The notes beneath the pieces are model-generated. The model saw nothing but the letters and a program-made list of their open reading frames with translations. It was not told the DNA's origin and did not search any database. From assembly GCA_937960795.1 (NCBI GenBank), contig CALGPA010000015.1, positions 1-37,817 of the forward strand: a stretch of 37,817 bases of DNA, given 5' to 3'. The position numbers and the translations under genes are program-made. Numbering within the stretch: position 1 is the stretch's first letter; each line of letters begins with the position of its first letter. This document shows, piece by piece, positions 1-8,598 of this stretch. This DNA is from an uncultured bacterium. Lineage in GTDB: Bacteria > Cloacimonadota > Cloacimonadia > Cloacimonadales > Cloacimonadaceae.

Positions 1-286
1 TTGCCCCACAAAACTGCTGCGCAATTTTGCGGGGACCCCGAATCGCTTCGCTTCGCGTTCCGGAATGACTAATGTAGGGGTGCTAGGTAGTTTCTATAGA
101 ATCCGGATACCCATGCCCAGGATGGCCGCATACGGCATTATGGTAAAAAAGTTCTTGACACAAAACACTGATCTTTTATGGTCAGCACATATGGCTTAAG
201 AAGCTAATATTAAGAGATATAGAAGTGACATTAAAGCGCCTTAGCTTTCGGCTTGGCTTATCCAAAAAATCCCAAAGGGGTGAGAT
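1..286. other. Intergenic region with hairpin and degenerate repeat
   Basis: No gene is supported here. Positions 4-13 (CCCCACAAAA) and 25-34 (TTTTGCGGGG) form an inverted repeat with one mismatch, but no T-run follows, so it is not a convincing terminator. Positions 57-92 carry a GTTCCGGAATGACTAATG block that recurs in degenerate form near 26944 and 37759. The promoter of the first gene lies near 155-182. Confidence 0.6.
155..182 (+). promoter_or_regulatory. Putative sigma70-type promoter for the HTH/M29-like gene
   Basis: TTGACA at 155-160 and TATGGT at 177-182 are separated by 16 bp, about 100 bp upstream of the start at 287. The -35 box sits in a TTCTTGACA context that recurs in this window. 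The -10 box is imperfect. Confidence 0.45.
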
Positions 287-1657
287 ATGATAAAAAACAT
301 TAAAGTAGTGAACCGACATTCACAGGTGATGGAGCTGGCGAATCAGCTTAAGTTTGACATCTTGCGCGAGCTCATTAGTTCCGCGGCGACTTGTCAGCAG
401 CTTGCGACCGCCTTGGGAGTGAGCAAGCAAAAGATCCACTACAATCTCAATAAGCTTATGGAAGAAGAGCTCATCGAGATCGTGGAGGATCTTCCAAACA
501 ATGGCAAGGAAGTATACTATCGTGCGACAGCCAAGAACTACATCCTGGATTTTGTCTTGGGAGAGCACATAGGTGAGGATACCATCAATGGTCGGGGAGT
601 AATTCAGAGCATTTTGCAGAGTGAATACAATCTATCGCTTTCCTCGATAGCTGCGAAGATTCTCAAGCAATCTTTGCGGTTGCGCGCGCGACAGAAGCTT
701 TTGATCGTGACCGGCAAATACAATCTTCCTTTGGTGGAGAAGATCCTTTTGGAAGCCGGCAGGCAAAATATTCGCACTACCTTGATTTATCAGGATGCCG
801 AGATCTTGCGTGCCAAATATGAGGAATATTCTTTGGCGGCATTCAATGCGGATTACGACTATTTTAATCGGCTTTTAAAGAGTCATGACGCCTATCTGAA
901 TCTCAATGGCGAAGCTCGCAACATCTTGCTTAAAGATCCGGACAAGCTAAAGCTGAGATTGGGTCATTTTGCCCGCAGTGGAGAGATCATCCGAGCCAAG
1001 AAGATCCGAGTGGGGATGATGCCGGGACTGATGAATGACACCTTGTCGGACAAAGCCATCGAGAGTGAGCTGCAGTTCTGGAAGGCTCTGGATGTGGATT
1101 ATGAATATCTGGCACGCGAGACTTTGGCTATTTGCGATCAATACAAAGACAAAGAGCTGATTGAGATCAGTGGAAATGACTCGAGGCTGAAGTTTATGAT
1201 CAAAGGGATCATGGCGGACACCGGCTCCTTTACTGATAGTCCCTGCCAGAGCTTTGCGATCAATTATCCCGGCGGAGAAGTCTTGATGGTGCCGGCAGAA
1301 GGCACTATGAATGGCGAGATTCACGGAGATGTGGCATACGCTTATGGTCAATTGATCAAGAAACCGAGGCTGGTGATTCAGAACAACGAAGTAAAGAGTT
1401 TTACCGCCGAGACCAATGAGTCGCTTCTGGCAAAAGCGCTCCTGCAAGGCGGAATAGATGGCCGTAAAGTAGCTTTGGTGACCTTGGGGACCAATCCCAA
1501 TGTTTCCCTGGCAAACATTGATATATCATTTAAGCAAAAGTCACGTGGCCTGCTCTCGTTGTATTGGGGCGAAAACCGCTCCTTAGGCGGCAACGTTGCG
1601 GGCACATTTGAGTGGTTTTTACAAATTGAGAATCCACAGATAATAAGCAAACCATGA
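287..1657 (+). CDS. ArsR-type winged-helix protein fused to M29 aminopeptidase-like domain
   Basis: Predicted 456-residue cytoplasmic DNA-binding protein. Residues about 13-80 look like an ArsR-type winged helix (recognition-helix stretch ALGVSKQKIHYNLNKL followed by a beta-wing ending in EVYYRAT). Residues about 135-456 match the layout of M29 (AmpS/AmpT) metalloaminopeptidases: NYPGGEV at 326-332, LGTNP at 400-404, GLLSLYWGEN at 421-430 and a following GG. In active M29 enzymes these blocks carry Glu, Glu, His and His-x-Asp metal ligands. Here only Glu331 is clearly kept; the other sites read Leu397, Ser424, Glu442 and Phe444. I infer a non-catalytic sensor or ligand-binding domain attached to a regulator. 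GGGG-rich SD sequence AAAGGGGTG lies just before the ATG. The stop overlaps the next gene's first possible ATG. The HTH call is strong, the M29 relationship moderate, the function unknown. Confidence 0.7.
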   Translation: MIKNIKVVNRHSQVMELANQLKFDILRELISSAATCQQLATALGVSKQKIHYNLNKLMEEELIEIVEDLPNNGKEVYYRATAKNYILDFVLGEHIGEDTINGRGVIQSILQSEYNLSLSSIAAKILKQSLRLRARQKLLIVTGKYNLPLVEKILLEAGRQNIRTTLIYQDAEILRAKYEEYSLAAFNADYDYFNRLLKSHDAYLNLNGEARNILLKDPDKLKLRLGHFARSGEIIRAKKIRVGMMPGLMNDTLSDKAIESELQFWKALDVDYEYLARETLAICDQYKDKELIEISGNDSRLKFMIKGIMADTGSFTDSPCQSFAINYPGGEVLMVPAEGTMNGEIHGDVAYAYGQLIKKPRLVIQNNEVKSFTAETNESLLAKALLQGGIDGRKVALVTLGTNPNVSLANIDISFKQKSRGLLSLYWGENRSLGGNVAGTFEWFLQIENPQIISKP

Positions 1658-1665
1658 GGTATAAG

Positions 1666-4600
1666 ATGAAAACGACACTAAGCACAGTCCTCCTTCTGAT
1701 GTGCGCTGCCCTACTATTTGGGCAGTGGCACATCGATGAGGGATTCGAAGGTTCCAGCACTCTTCCGGATGGCTGGATTTATTATGACGATGGCGACGGA
1801 ATGACATGGCGGATTCACGAGAACCCCAGCTTTGCCCACAGTGGCGAGCGTATGGCGTTCGTGGATAACTATCTGCCAAACCAGAACGCAGATTGGCTGA
1901 TCACGCCGCAGATCTCGATTAACTCCTCCGACATCCTAGAGTTTTATACACGAGCGTGGTTTGGCACAGAAAGCATCAAGGTCTATGTCTCCACCACCGG
2001 AAATCAGATCGGGGATTTTAACACCTTACTGCATCACGAGATGGATTTTGGCACAACTTATCAGCATGTAAGCGTCTCCTTGGATTCCTATGCGGGGATG
2101 GATATATATGTGGGATTCCTCTGGGAATGCGAGACTTATGGAGTTATCATCGATGATGTGCGCATCGGACAAGAAGCGAGCGTCGATCCCGAGCTGAATC
2201 TCCCGGATGAGATAGCTTTCTTTGCAAGCGAGATTCACACTGTGGATTTTGCTGAATACATAGTAGTCACAGACCCAGAATCTGCTATCTTGAGCGCGGA
2301 AGAAAACGACTTTATCCAGATCGATATAGATGGTTTCGAAGTCAGCTTTAGCGCCATCGACTACATCGGCAGCCAAGAGATTACTTTCACTCTTCTTGAT
2401 GAGATGTCTATGCAAAGCGTGGATGCAAGCGTGACGGTGACCGTGATGGAGGATCCCATGGCGGATCTGTATATCATGGAGGTCAGCTCACCTTCTGATA
2501 TGGAGTTTATGAACATTGAGATATTCCCTGCCCTGACGCTTGGAAATTCCGGTACGCTGGATTTTGAAGATAATCTGGAGCTTGAGCTGCGGGTATACAA
2601 TGCACAAGATGATCTGCTATATAGTCACTTGCATGTTTCTCTGCTTGATCTGCCTGCGGGGGAAACTGTGCATCTGGAATTTTTCCAAGCCTATACCCCC
2701 ACCGAAGAAGGCGAACAAAGGTTTGTCTTTGAGATCCTCACTGAAGACGACAATCCGGCAAACAATATCCATGAGATCACCATCAATGTGCTGCATCGTA
2801 TCATGGAAGGCGGACCGGATGACTTTGGCTACTTCTTTGTGGACAGCAATCTCCCGGGCGGGCCGGAGTATGATTGGATCGACATTTCCGAGACGGGGAT
2901 TTCCACCATCATGTATGGCGTCTCGTCTTGGTCTGGCGACGACAATTTTAGCGAGCCAATCCCCTTGGGCTTTGAGTTTCCTTTCTATGGTGAGATTTAC
3001 AGCACAGCGCATGTGGATATTAATGGTGAGATTCTCCTGGCGGAGAACAATTGGTATCGTCCCTATCCTGATGTAGGTTGGGACAATGACGGCAACATGT
3101 TTAACTATATGTATCCCATCCCGGGCTACGCCCAGATGCCGGCTCTCATCGCGGTCTATTGGGATGATCTGGAAGCTGATGAAGGCATCGGAGATGTCTA
3201 TTTTGAGAGCTTTGGCACAGCGCCCGAGCGTTATGCGATCATTCAATGGGACGATCTCAGATTCCGCGCCGGCAGCGGAGGAGACAGTTTGCTCAAATTC
3301 CAAGTAATCCTTCATGAAACAGGCGAGATCAAGATGCAATATCACACCGTAGCGACAGGTCAGACTGGAGCGAGCATCCCTCACGACAATGGCCTCAGCG
3401 CTACCATCGCGATCCAAAACGAAGCCGCAAATGCCGGGCTTACATATCTGCGTGAGATTGTTCAGGGTAGTAGCTACATCGGCATCGAGCCCGCCGGGAA
3501 CATCTTGCACGATGAGCTGGCGATCCTCTTTTATCCGGGTTTGGACGAGCAAGCTCCGATCATGACCCATAAGCCTGTGGGCAATACCTTTGCCGAGAGC
3601 ATGGAGTTTGTCGCCAACATGACGGATATGTCCATGCCGCTGGATGCCAGACTGGTCTATGACATCGGAAGTGGGTGGCAAGAGCTGAGCGCGACGACGA
3701 TCGATGGCAGCGACTACTATTTCTTCGTGCCATCTCTGCCCCAAGGCTCCCAGGTGAGATACTACTTTACTGCTGAAGACAGCGAAGGAAATCTTGGCAA
3801 TCTCCCGGATGCCGCGCCGGCGGAATACTATAGCTTCCGGATCTTGCCGACGGCGGATACTGAGCTGCTCATCGCTTATAGTGGCAATCAGGACTATCAG
3901 AGAATAGAGCTCCCGGTCTACCAAGCAGCTTTGGACGAGCTGGGAATGGACTATGACATCTACGATTGGGAAGAATATCCCAGCTACTCCTTCCCGGCAC
4001 AGTATAAAGGCATCATTGCTTATGCCAACACAGGCACAGCCTCGGATAAGATGTATAACTTTGCGCAGGAGCTGATCAACTATCTGGATCTGGGGACTGA
4101 TGAAGAACCCAAGAATCTATGGTTCTCATCCGACAACCTCGCCAGCAGCCAGCATGCGCATCCAAATTCCAGCGTTATCCGCAAAATGATGTCGGGATAT
4201 TTCCGCACATCCTATGTGCCCACAGGTTTTGGCGGAGGAACAAACGGACTGGGCGGACCAAACAATATCAATTATGAACACGGCACCATTCGCGCTCTCC
4301 CCGGCACTCCGGTGGGAACGGTGAATCGCGAGTATCCCGTTTATGCAAACAGTCCGGATTGCATCTTCCCAAACAACGCCGCCGGAGATCCCTATGTGGA
4401 TGAAGTGCCGTATCCTGAGATCGGCGCAATCTACGTGTATTCATTTGAAGGTGGACCAATCAATGGGCAAGCATATCTTCACGATGGAGTTAATGCTACA
4501 ACGGTCGAGACGCCATCCTTTCGCACCATGTACTTCAGCTTTGATTTCTCTCAACTCACGGAAGCTGAAGATCGTCTGGAATGGATGAATGATCTCACCT

Positions 4601-4929
4601 CGTGGTGGCAGATCGGTACAGTAAGCACAGATGATCCCACTGCGCCTGCTCTAAACAGCGGGCTTGAGAGTATCTACCCCAATCCCTTCAATCCAAAGAC
4701 CAGCATAAGCTACTATCTGGCACAGCCTGAGGAAGTGAGCTTGAGCGTCTATAATCTCAAAGGACAGAAGGTCTTGGATCTGGTCAACGAAAGTAAAGCT
4801 GCCGGAAATCATAGCGTAAACTGGGATGGCAAAGATGCATCCGGAAGAGAAGTGGCAAGCGGGATCTATTACCTACGCCTCAGAGCCGGACAGACAAATC
4901 AAACCCGCAAAATGACCATGCTAAAATAA
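1666..4929 (+). CDS. Large secreted adhesin-like protein with C-terminal sorting domain
   Basis: Predicted exported protein of 1087 residues. I prefer the ATG at 1666, where AGG sits six bases upstream and a clean signal peptide (MKTTLSTVLLLMCAALLFG) begins; an in-frame ATG at 1654 overlaps the previous stop. Residues about 21-168 resemble the cleaved-adhesin/MAM-like jelly-roll (FEG...LPDGW..., W.ITP, ending in IDDVRI). The middle contains Ig- or FN3-like beta domains. Residues about 733-980 look like an alpha/beta domain (LLIAYSGN... onwards) that I cannot name firmly; a ThuA/amidotransferase-like fold is possible. Residues about 1000-1087 are the PNPFNP...NLKGQKV...GIYYLRLRAG module found as a type IX-secretion or FlgD-like C-terminal domain in FCB bacteria. 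Probably surface-attached or released. No catalytic motif is certain. Overlap with the upstream regulator suggests co-transcription. Confidence 0.8.
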   Translation: MKTTLSTVLLLMCAALLFGQWHIDEGFEGSSTLPDGWIYYDDGDGMTWRIHENPSFAHSGERMAFVDNYLPNQNADWLITPQISINSSDILEFYTRAWFGTESIKVYVSTTGNQIGDFNTLLHHEMDFGTTYQHVSVSLDSYAGMDIYVGFLWECETYGVIIDDVRIGQEASVDPELNLPDEIAFFASEIHTVDFAEYIVVTDPESAILSAEENDFIQIDIDGFEVSFSAIDYIGSQEITFTLLDEMSMQSVDASVTVTVMEDPMADLYIMEVSSPSDMEFMNIEIFPALTLGNSGTLDFEDNLELELRVYNAQDDLLYSHLHVSLLDLPAGETVHLEFFQAYTPTEEGEQRFVFEILTEDDNPANNIHEITINVLHRIMEGGPDDFGYFFVDSNLPGGPEYDWIDISETGISTIMYGVSSWSGDDNFSEPIPLGFEFPFYGEIYSTAHVDINGEILLAENNWYRPYPDVGWDNDGNMFNYMYPIPGYAQMPALIAVYWDDLEADEGIGDVYFESFGTAPERYAIIQWDDLRFRAGSGGDSLLKFQVILHETGEIKMQYHTVATGQTGASIPHDNGLSATIAIQNEAANAGLTYLREIVQGSSYIGIEPAGNILHDELAILFYPGLDEQAPIMTHKPVGNTFAESMEFVANMTDMSMPLDARLVYDIGSGWQELSATTIDGSDYYFFVPSLPQGSQVRYYFTAEDSEGNLGNLPDAAPAEYYSFRILPTADTELLIAYSGNQDYQRIELPVYQAALDELGMDYDIYDWEEYPSYSFPAQYKGIIAYANTGTASDKMYNFAQELINYLDLGTDEEPKNLWFSSDNLASSQHAHPNSSVIRKMMSGYFRTSYVPTGFGGGTNGLGGPNNINYEHGTIRALPGTPVGTVNREYPVYANSPDCIFPNNAAGDPYVDEVPYPEIGAIYVYSFEGGPINGQAYLHDGVNATTVETPSFRTMYFSFDFSQLTEAEDRLEWMNDLTSWWQIGTVSTDDPTAPALNSGLESIYPNPFNPKTSISYYLAQPEEVSLSVYNLKGQKVLDLVNESKAAGNHSVNWDGKDASGREVASGIYYLRLRAGQTNQTRKMTMLK

Positions 4930-4944
4930 TCAAAGACACAAAAA

Positions 4945-4985
4945 AAAGACCTGCTTTCTTGAGGGAAGGCAGGTCTTTCTTGTTT
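4945..4985. terminator. Bidirectional intrinsic terminator
   Basis: AAAGACCTGC (4945-4954) pairs with GCAGGTCTTT (4969-4978), with an A-run before and a T-rich run after. It sits between two convergent genes and can serve both strands. Confidence 0.85.
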
Positions 4986-4992
4986 TAAAGAA

Positions 4993-5526
4993 TTAGCGTC
5001 TAAAGAAATACTGAAGACCAACGGAAAATGCCATCGTGCTTGATTCATTTGCTCCGCTGCCGTCACCACCGTAATCTCCAAGACCCATCTGGTATCTCAT
5101 GCCAAGATCAGCGAAGACGCTGCTGCTAAGGGGAAGCAGTACGCCAAGCTTGGGTTGAATATACATGGCTGTGACATTCATGTCTATAGGGGAAATATCC
5201 ATGGTTATGCTTTGATACTGAAAATCCAAGCCGCCATAGATCCTATTGAGGAAATAGCGTCCACCGACGCCGATGCCAAATGCGCTAATGGAATCGTCAT
5301 CATAGCTCTCGGATTCGAAGATTAAAATGCCATCGATGCAGACATTGTCTGCTACGAAATAGCCAAATTGCGGACGTAGGGATATGGCGGTGGTGGTTTC
5401 GTCATCTGAATCGGCCTTAGACATGCTCAAGGAAGCAGTTCCGCCGAGGTTCATGGTGCCCTTTTCAAAGGCAAAGGCAGAGGTGGCGACGAGTAGAACA
5501 ACGAAGAGAATAAGTGCTTTCTTCAT
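4993..5526 (-). CDS. Small outer-membrane beta-barrel protein (porin/OmpA-like fold)
   Basis: Predicted 177-residue exported barrel. The start is placed at the ATG at 5526, because AAGGAG lies just upstream and the protein then begins with a typical signal peptide (MKKALILFVVLLVATSAFA); a longer reading from 5574 would put this signal inside the protein. The mature part alternates short amphipathic strands with glycine- and aspartate-rich turns (for example FGIGVGGRYFL and PKLGVLLPL) and ends in an aromatic strand (SVGLQYFFRR), as outer-membrane barrels do. It fits the outer-membrane beta-barrel domain families of about 180 residues. Substrate or role unknown. It is monocistronic: a terminator lies downstream, and on the leftward strand a TTGACA at 5584-5579 with GATTAT 16 bp on is a possible promoter. 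Confidence 0.75.
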   Translation of the reverse strand: MKKALILFVVLLVATSAFAFEKGTMNLGGTASLSMSKADSDDETTTAISLRPQFGYFVADNVCIDGILIFESESYDDDSISAFGIGVGGRYFLNRIYGGLDFQYQSITMDISPIDMNVTAMYIQPKLGVLLPLSSSVFADLGMRYQMGLGDYGGDGSGANESSTMAFSVGLQYFFRR

Positions 5527-5593
5527 TTTGGATCTCCTTATTATAGATATATCCACATAATCAATGTCTGCCAATATTTGTCAAGATAAAAGA

Positions 5594-5611
5594 CCGGGTC
5601 AAGAGATCCGG
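5594..5611 (-). terminator. Possible intrinsic terminator of the small membrane gene
   Basis: CCGGGTC (5594-5600) pairs with GATCCGG (5605-5611), one G-U, loop AAGA. Read leftward it is followed by a T-rich stretch (TCTTTTATCTT). Confidence 0.45.
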
Positions 5612-5661
5612 GCAGAGGGATTTCCTATCTTTCTTTGGCTACACTGTGGAAATGTGTCGAC

Positions 5662-5874
5662 TCAGCTCTTAGCTTTGTCCTCTTTCTTTCTCATGTTTTC
5701 TTCGCGTTCTTTACGATGATAGATGAGGTGCAACTCGAAGCCCACAAAAGCCAGGAAAAGCCCGAGTAATGCTTGGAAACCGATCCATCCTTGGAGGCCA
5801 AAGCCTTTCCAAATGAGTAGTAATGCTAAAGCGATAATCGGCCACTCGACGGCGGCGATGTAGTATTTGTGCAT
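5662..5874 (-). CDS. Small two-helix membrane protein, unknown function
   Basis: Hypothetical 70-residue inner-membrane protein. I choose the ATG at 5874, which has GTGGAG six bases upstream; a TTG at 5898 in the same frame is a weaker alternative that would add eight residues. Two hydrophobic segments (about residues 7-24 and 33-50) are followed by a strongly charged tail (HRKEREENMRKKEDKAKS) expected to face the cytoplasm. I recognise no family. The gene lies alone between the barrel gene and the divergent hppA, so the context gives little. Coding potential is supported by the SD, the amphipathic organisation and the absence of a better frame. Confidence 0.6.
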   Translation of the reverse strand: MHKYYIAAVEWPIIALALLLIWKGFGLQGWIGFQALLGLFLAFVGFELHLIYHRKEREENMRKKEDKAKS

Positions 5875-5984
5875 AACGTTCTCCACTATTTTTCTCAAGC
5901 TTGCAAGAGGGGCAATCTAGGTCAATAAAAAAGTGTTTAGCCAGCTTTAGAGCGAGAAATCGGCGTCTCTGTTACAAAAAAGCA

Positions 5985-6013
5985 TTGACAGAATAGAGTT
6001 GCTTCCAAAGTAT
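5985..6013 (+). promoter_or_regulatory. Putative promoter of hppA
   Basis: TTGACA at 5985-5990, then 17 bp, then AAGTAT at 6008-6013; TATTGG at 6011-6016 is an alternative -10 at a poor spacing. The start codon follows about 65 bp later. Confidence 0.4.
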
Positions 6014-6076
6014 TGGCATACACATAAGGACACGTGTATATCAAAAGCTAATCCCTGAAAATTTATGGAGGTATAT

Positions 6077-8410
6077 ATGCCACAATTGCCGCCAATATGG
6101 TATTTGGCGCCGTTTGGTGCTATTTCTGCGCTTGGTTTTGCCTTTTTCTTTTACCGCAACGTAAAAGCCAGTGATCCCGGAAACAAGCGTATGCAGGAGA
6201 TCGCGGGCTATGTCAGAGAAGGAGCCTATGCGTATCTGGTTCAGCAATACAAAGGAGTGGGCATATTCTTTGCGGTTGCGCTTGCTATCTTTTTGTTTTT
6301 GGCATACTATCTGCAGGTCTTGGATCCCATGATTCCTTGGGGTTTTCTCAGCGGCGGCATCATGAGTGGTTTGGCAGGTTTCATAGGCATGAATACCGCC
6401 ACGATGGCATCCAGCCGCACGGCTCAGGCTTGTTCTGAGAGCCTCAACAAGGGCTTGAAGGTGGCATTTCGTGCCGGAGGCGTGATGGGGCTCACAGTGG
6501 TGGGCTTGGCTCTCATAGATATGTCGGCATGGTTTTTTATCCTGAATACGATGGGCTATAGCTTGGAGAAAATCGCGGTGGTGATGCTCTCCTTTGGCAT
6601 GGGAGCCAGCACTCAAGCTCTCTTTGCTCGTCTGGGTGGAGGGATCTATACCAAGGCAGCGGATGTGGGAGCTGATCTGGTGGGTAAGGTCGAAGCAGAC
6701 ATTCCCGAGGATGATCCCCGCAACCCCGCCACCATCGCGGACAATGTCGGAGACAATGTCGGAGACGTAGCAGGAATGGGAGCGGATCTTTATGAATCCT
6801 ATGCTGGAAGTGTGCTGGCGACAGCTGCTTTGGGCATGAGTGCGGTCTTACAGCTTTCGGCGGCAAACCCACTTATGAAGGATTTTATGTTCAATTTCAT
6901 TGCCGCTCCATTAGTTTTAGCTGGGATCGGCGCACTGCTCTCGATCATCGGAATCTTTATCGTATCCACCAAAGAAAATGCGGGGATGAAGGAACTGATG
7001 GGAGCGCTGAACAAGAGCGTCTATATCAGCTCTGTCTTGATCGCTGTTGCTTCTTTCTTTGTATGCCGCGCGCTCTTACCCGGTGAATATTATCTGGGCA
7101 TTTTCATGTCCTCTGTGGTGGGGCTCATGGCAGGCGTCTTGATCGGTCATACGACCGAGATGTGGACATCGCACTCGTATAAAGCGACGCGCAACATCGT
7201 CAAACAAGGCGAATATGGCTCTGCCACGGTGATTCTGGAAGGGATCAGCGTGGGCATGCTCTCCACCGCCATGCCGGTGATCATCATCTCTGCCGGGATT
7301 ATGATCGCTTTCGCGGTTTCCGGAGGGTTTAGCCATGTGGAGCTGGGGCTTTATGGCATTGGTTTTGGTGCAGTGGGAATGCTGGCGACCTTGGGCGTGA
7401 CTCTGGCAATGGATGCCTTTGGCCCGATCGCTGACAATGCCGGCGGCAACGCGCAGATGGCGTATCTTCCCAAAGAAGTTCGCGAACGCACAGACAATCT
7501 AGACGCCGTGGGAAACACCACCGCTGCCATCGGCAAGGGATTTGCCATAGGGAGCGCGGCTTTGACGGCTATGGCGCTTTTAGCGGCTTATCTGGAGAAA
7601 GTGCGCGATGGATTTGTGATGATGGGCAACAAGCTCGGCGAAGCGCAGTTCTTGGACATCTCATATGGCAGCATCGGAGAACAAGTAGAGGCGTCGACCG
7701 CCAGTTTGAGCCAATTTATCGCCTATTATCAGGTTAATCCGCTCAATCCCAAGTTTCTTCTTGGAATCTTCATCGGAGCGATGGTGGTCTATGTCTTTTC
7801 CGCTCTCACGATCAAAGCGGTAGGCAAGGCAGCCGGCCTGATGGTCAAGGAAGTGCGTCGTCAATTTACCAGCATGCCGGGCATCTTGCAGGGCAAGACC
7901 AAGCCGGATTATGCGCGCTGTGTAAAGATCTCTACCATCGGAGCACAGCAGCAGATGATTATGCCGGCCATCATCGGAATCTTGACCCCGATCATCGTGG
8001 GCTTGATCTTCGGTGTGGCAGGCGTATTGGGGCTGCTCATTGGCGGACTCACCACGGGATTTGTGACAGCCGTCATGATGAACAATGCAGGTGGTGCTTG
8101 GGATAACGCCAAGAAATATGTGGAGACAGGAGAAGCCGGAGGCAGTGGCTCGGCGATTCACAAAGCAACGATCGTGGGAGATACAGTCGGCGATCCTTTC
8201 AAAGATACAGCCGGACCTTGCATCAATATCTTGATCAAGCTGATGAGCATGGTCTCCATCGTCTTTGGCGGATTTATCGTGGCATACTCGCCCAAGATCG
8301 AAGCGCTCTATTCGCCCAAGATCCCGACCGTCATTGAGGCTGAGAGCCAAGAGTCTGAACAAGTGCCGGAGGAAGTCTACACTGAGGACAGCATCATAAT
8401 AGTGGAATAA
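6077..8410 (+). CDS. hppA: Membrane-bound ion-translocating pyrophosphatase
   Basis: Integral membrane pyrophosphatase (777 residues) that couples PPi hydrolysis to H+ or Na+ transport across the inner membrane. The start is the ATG at 6077, because GGAGG lies five bases upstream; an ATG at 6065 would overlap that SD. All hallmarks are present: DVGADLVGKVEAD, DNVGDNVGD with DLYESY, and a late GDTVGDPFKDTAGP with a following INILIKL. GNTTAAIGKG at residues 479-488 has Ala483 and Gly486 where K+-independent enzymes have Lys and Thr, so by family rules this is a K+-dependent enzyme. Na+ pumping is plausible because a Na+-type decarboxylase is in the same window, but the ion cannot be read from this alone. 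The C-terminal ~40 residues form an acidic tail (ESQESEQVPEEVYTEDS) that is not part of the core. Monocistronic. Confidence 0.96.
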   Translation: MPQLPPIWYLAPFGAISALGFAFFFYRNVKASDPGNKRMQEIAGYVREGAYAYLVQQYKGVGIFFAVALAIFLFLAYYLQVLDPMIPWGFLSGGIMSGLAGFIGMNTATMASSRTAQACSESLNKGLKVAFRAGGVMGLTVVGLALIDMSAWFFILNTMGYSLEKIAVVMLSFGMGASTQALFARLGGGIYTKAADVGADLVGKVEADIPEDDPRNPATIADNVGDNVGDVAGMGADLYESYAGSVLATAALGMSAVLQLSAANPLMKDFMFNFIAAPLVLAGIGALLSIIGIFIVSTKENAGMKELMGALNKSVYISSVLIAVASFFVCRALLPGEYYLGIFMSSVVGLMAGVLIGHTTEMWTSHSYKATRNIVKQGEYGSATVILEGISVGMLSTAMPVIIISAGIMIAFAVSGGFSHVELGLYGIGFGAVGMLATLGVTLAMDAFGPIADNAGGNAQMAYLPKEVRERTDNLDAVGNTTAAIGKGFAIGSAALTAMALLAAYLEKVRDGFVMMGNKLGEAQFLDISYGSIGEQVEASTASLSQFIAYYQVNPLNPKFLLGIFIGAMVVYVFSALTIKAVGKAAGLMVKEVRRQFTSMPGILQGKTKPDYARCVKISTIGAQQQMIMPAIIGILTPIIVGLIFGVAGVLGLLIGGLTTGFVTAVMMNNAGGAWDNAKKYVETGEAGGSGSAIHKATIVGDTVGDPFKDTAGPCINILIKLMSMVSIVFGGFIVAYSPKIEALYSPKIPTVIEAESQESEQVPEEVYTEDSIIIVE

Positions 8411-8430
8411 TCTCAGATAAACGCTATGAA

Positions 8431-8457
8431 GGCAGGAAGAGATTCCTGCCTTTATTT
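8431..8457 (+). terminator. Intrinsic terminator of hppA
   Basis: GGCAGGAA (8431-8438), loop GAGA, TTCCTGCC (8443-8450), then TTTATTT. Confidence 0.9.
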
Positions 8458-8522
8458 GCATAGCTGATAGCGCCAGAGATAGTCATCTTCATCAGCTTTG
8501 ATGGGAAGGTAAATATTGGTTC

Positions 8523-8528
8523 TTGACA
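8523..8528 (+). promoter_or_regulatory. -35-like TTGACA upstream of dsbD
   Basis: TTGACA in a TTCTTGACA context (8520-8528), 70 bp before the dsbD start. No good -10 box at 16-18 bp (GCTTCA at 17), so only the -35 element is supported. Confidence 0.3.
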
Positions 8529-8598
8529 AATATCTTTGCTGTAAAGCTTCATCTCCATTATCATATCTACGGCAATCAATGATTCCGATGGAGGTTTT

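Noticed and set aside
4..34. Hairpin at the left edge as a terminator
   Set aside because: The stem has a mismatch and no T-run follows; it is more likely part of a repeat.
2617..3924. 435-codon ORF opposite the secreted adhesin gene
   Set aside because: Antisense to a well-supported exported protein; the product shows no signal, domain or sensible composition.
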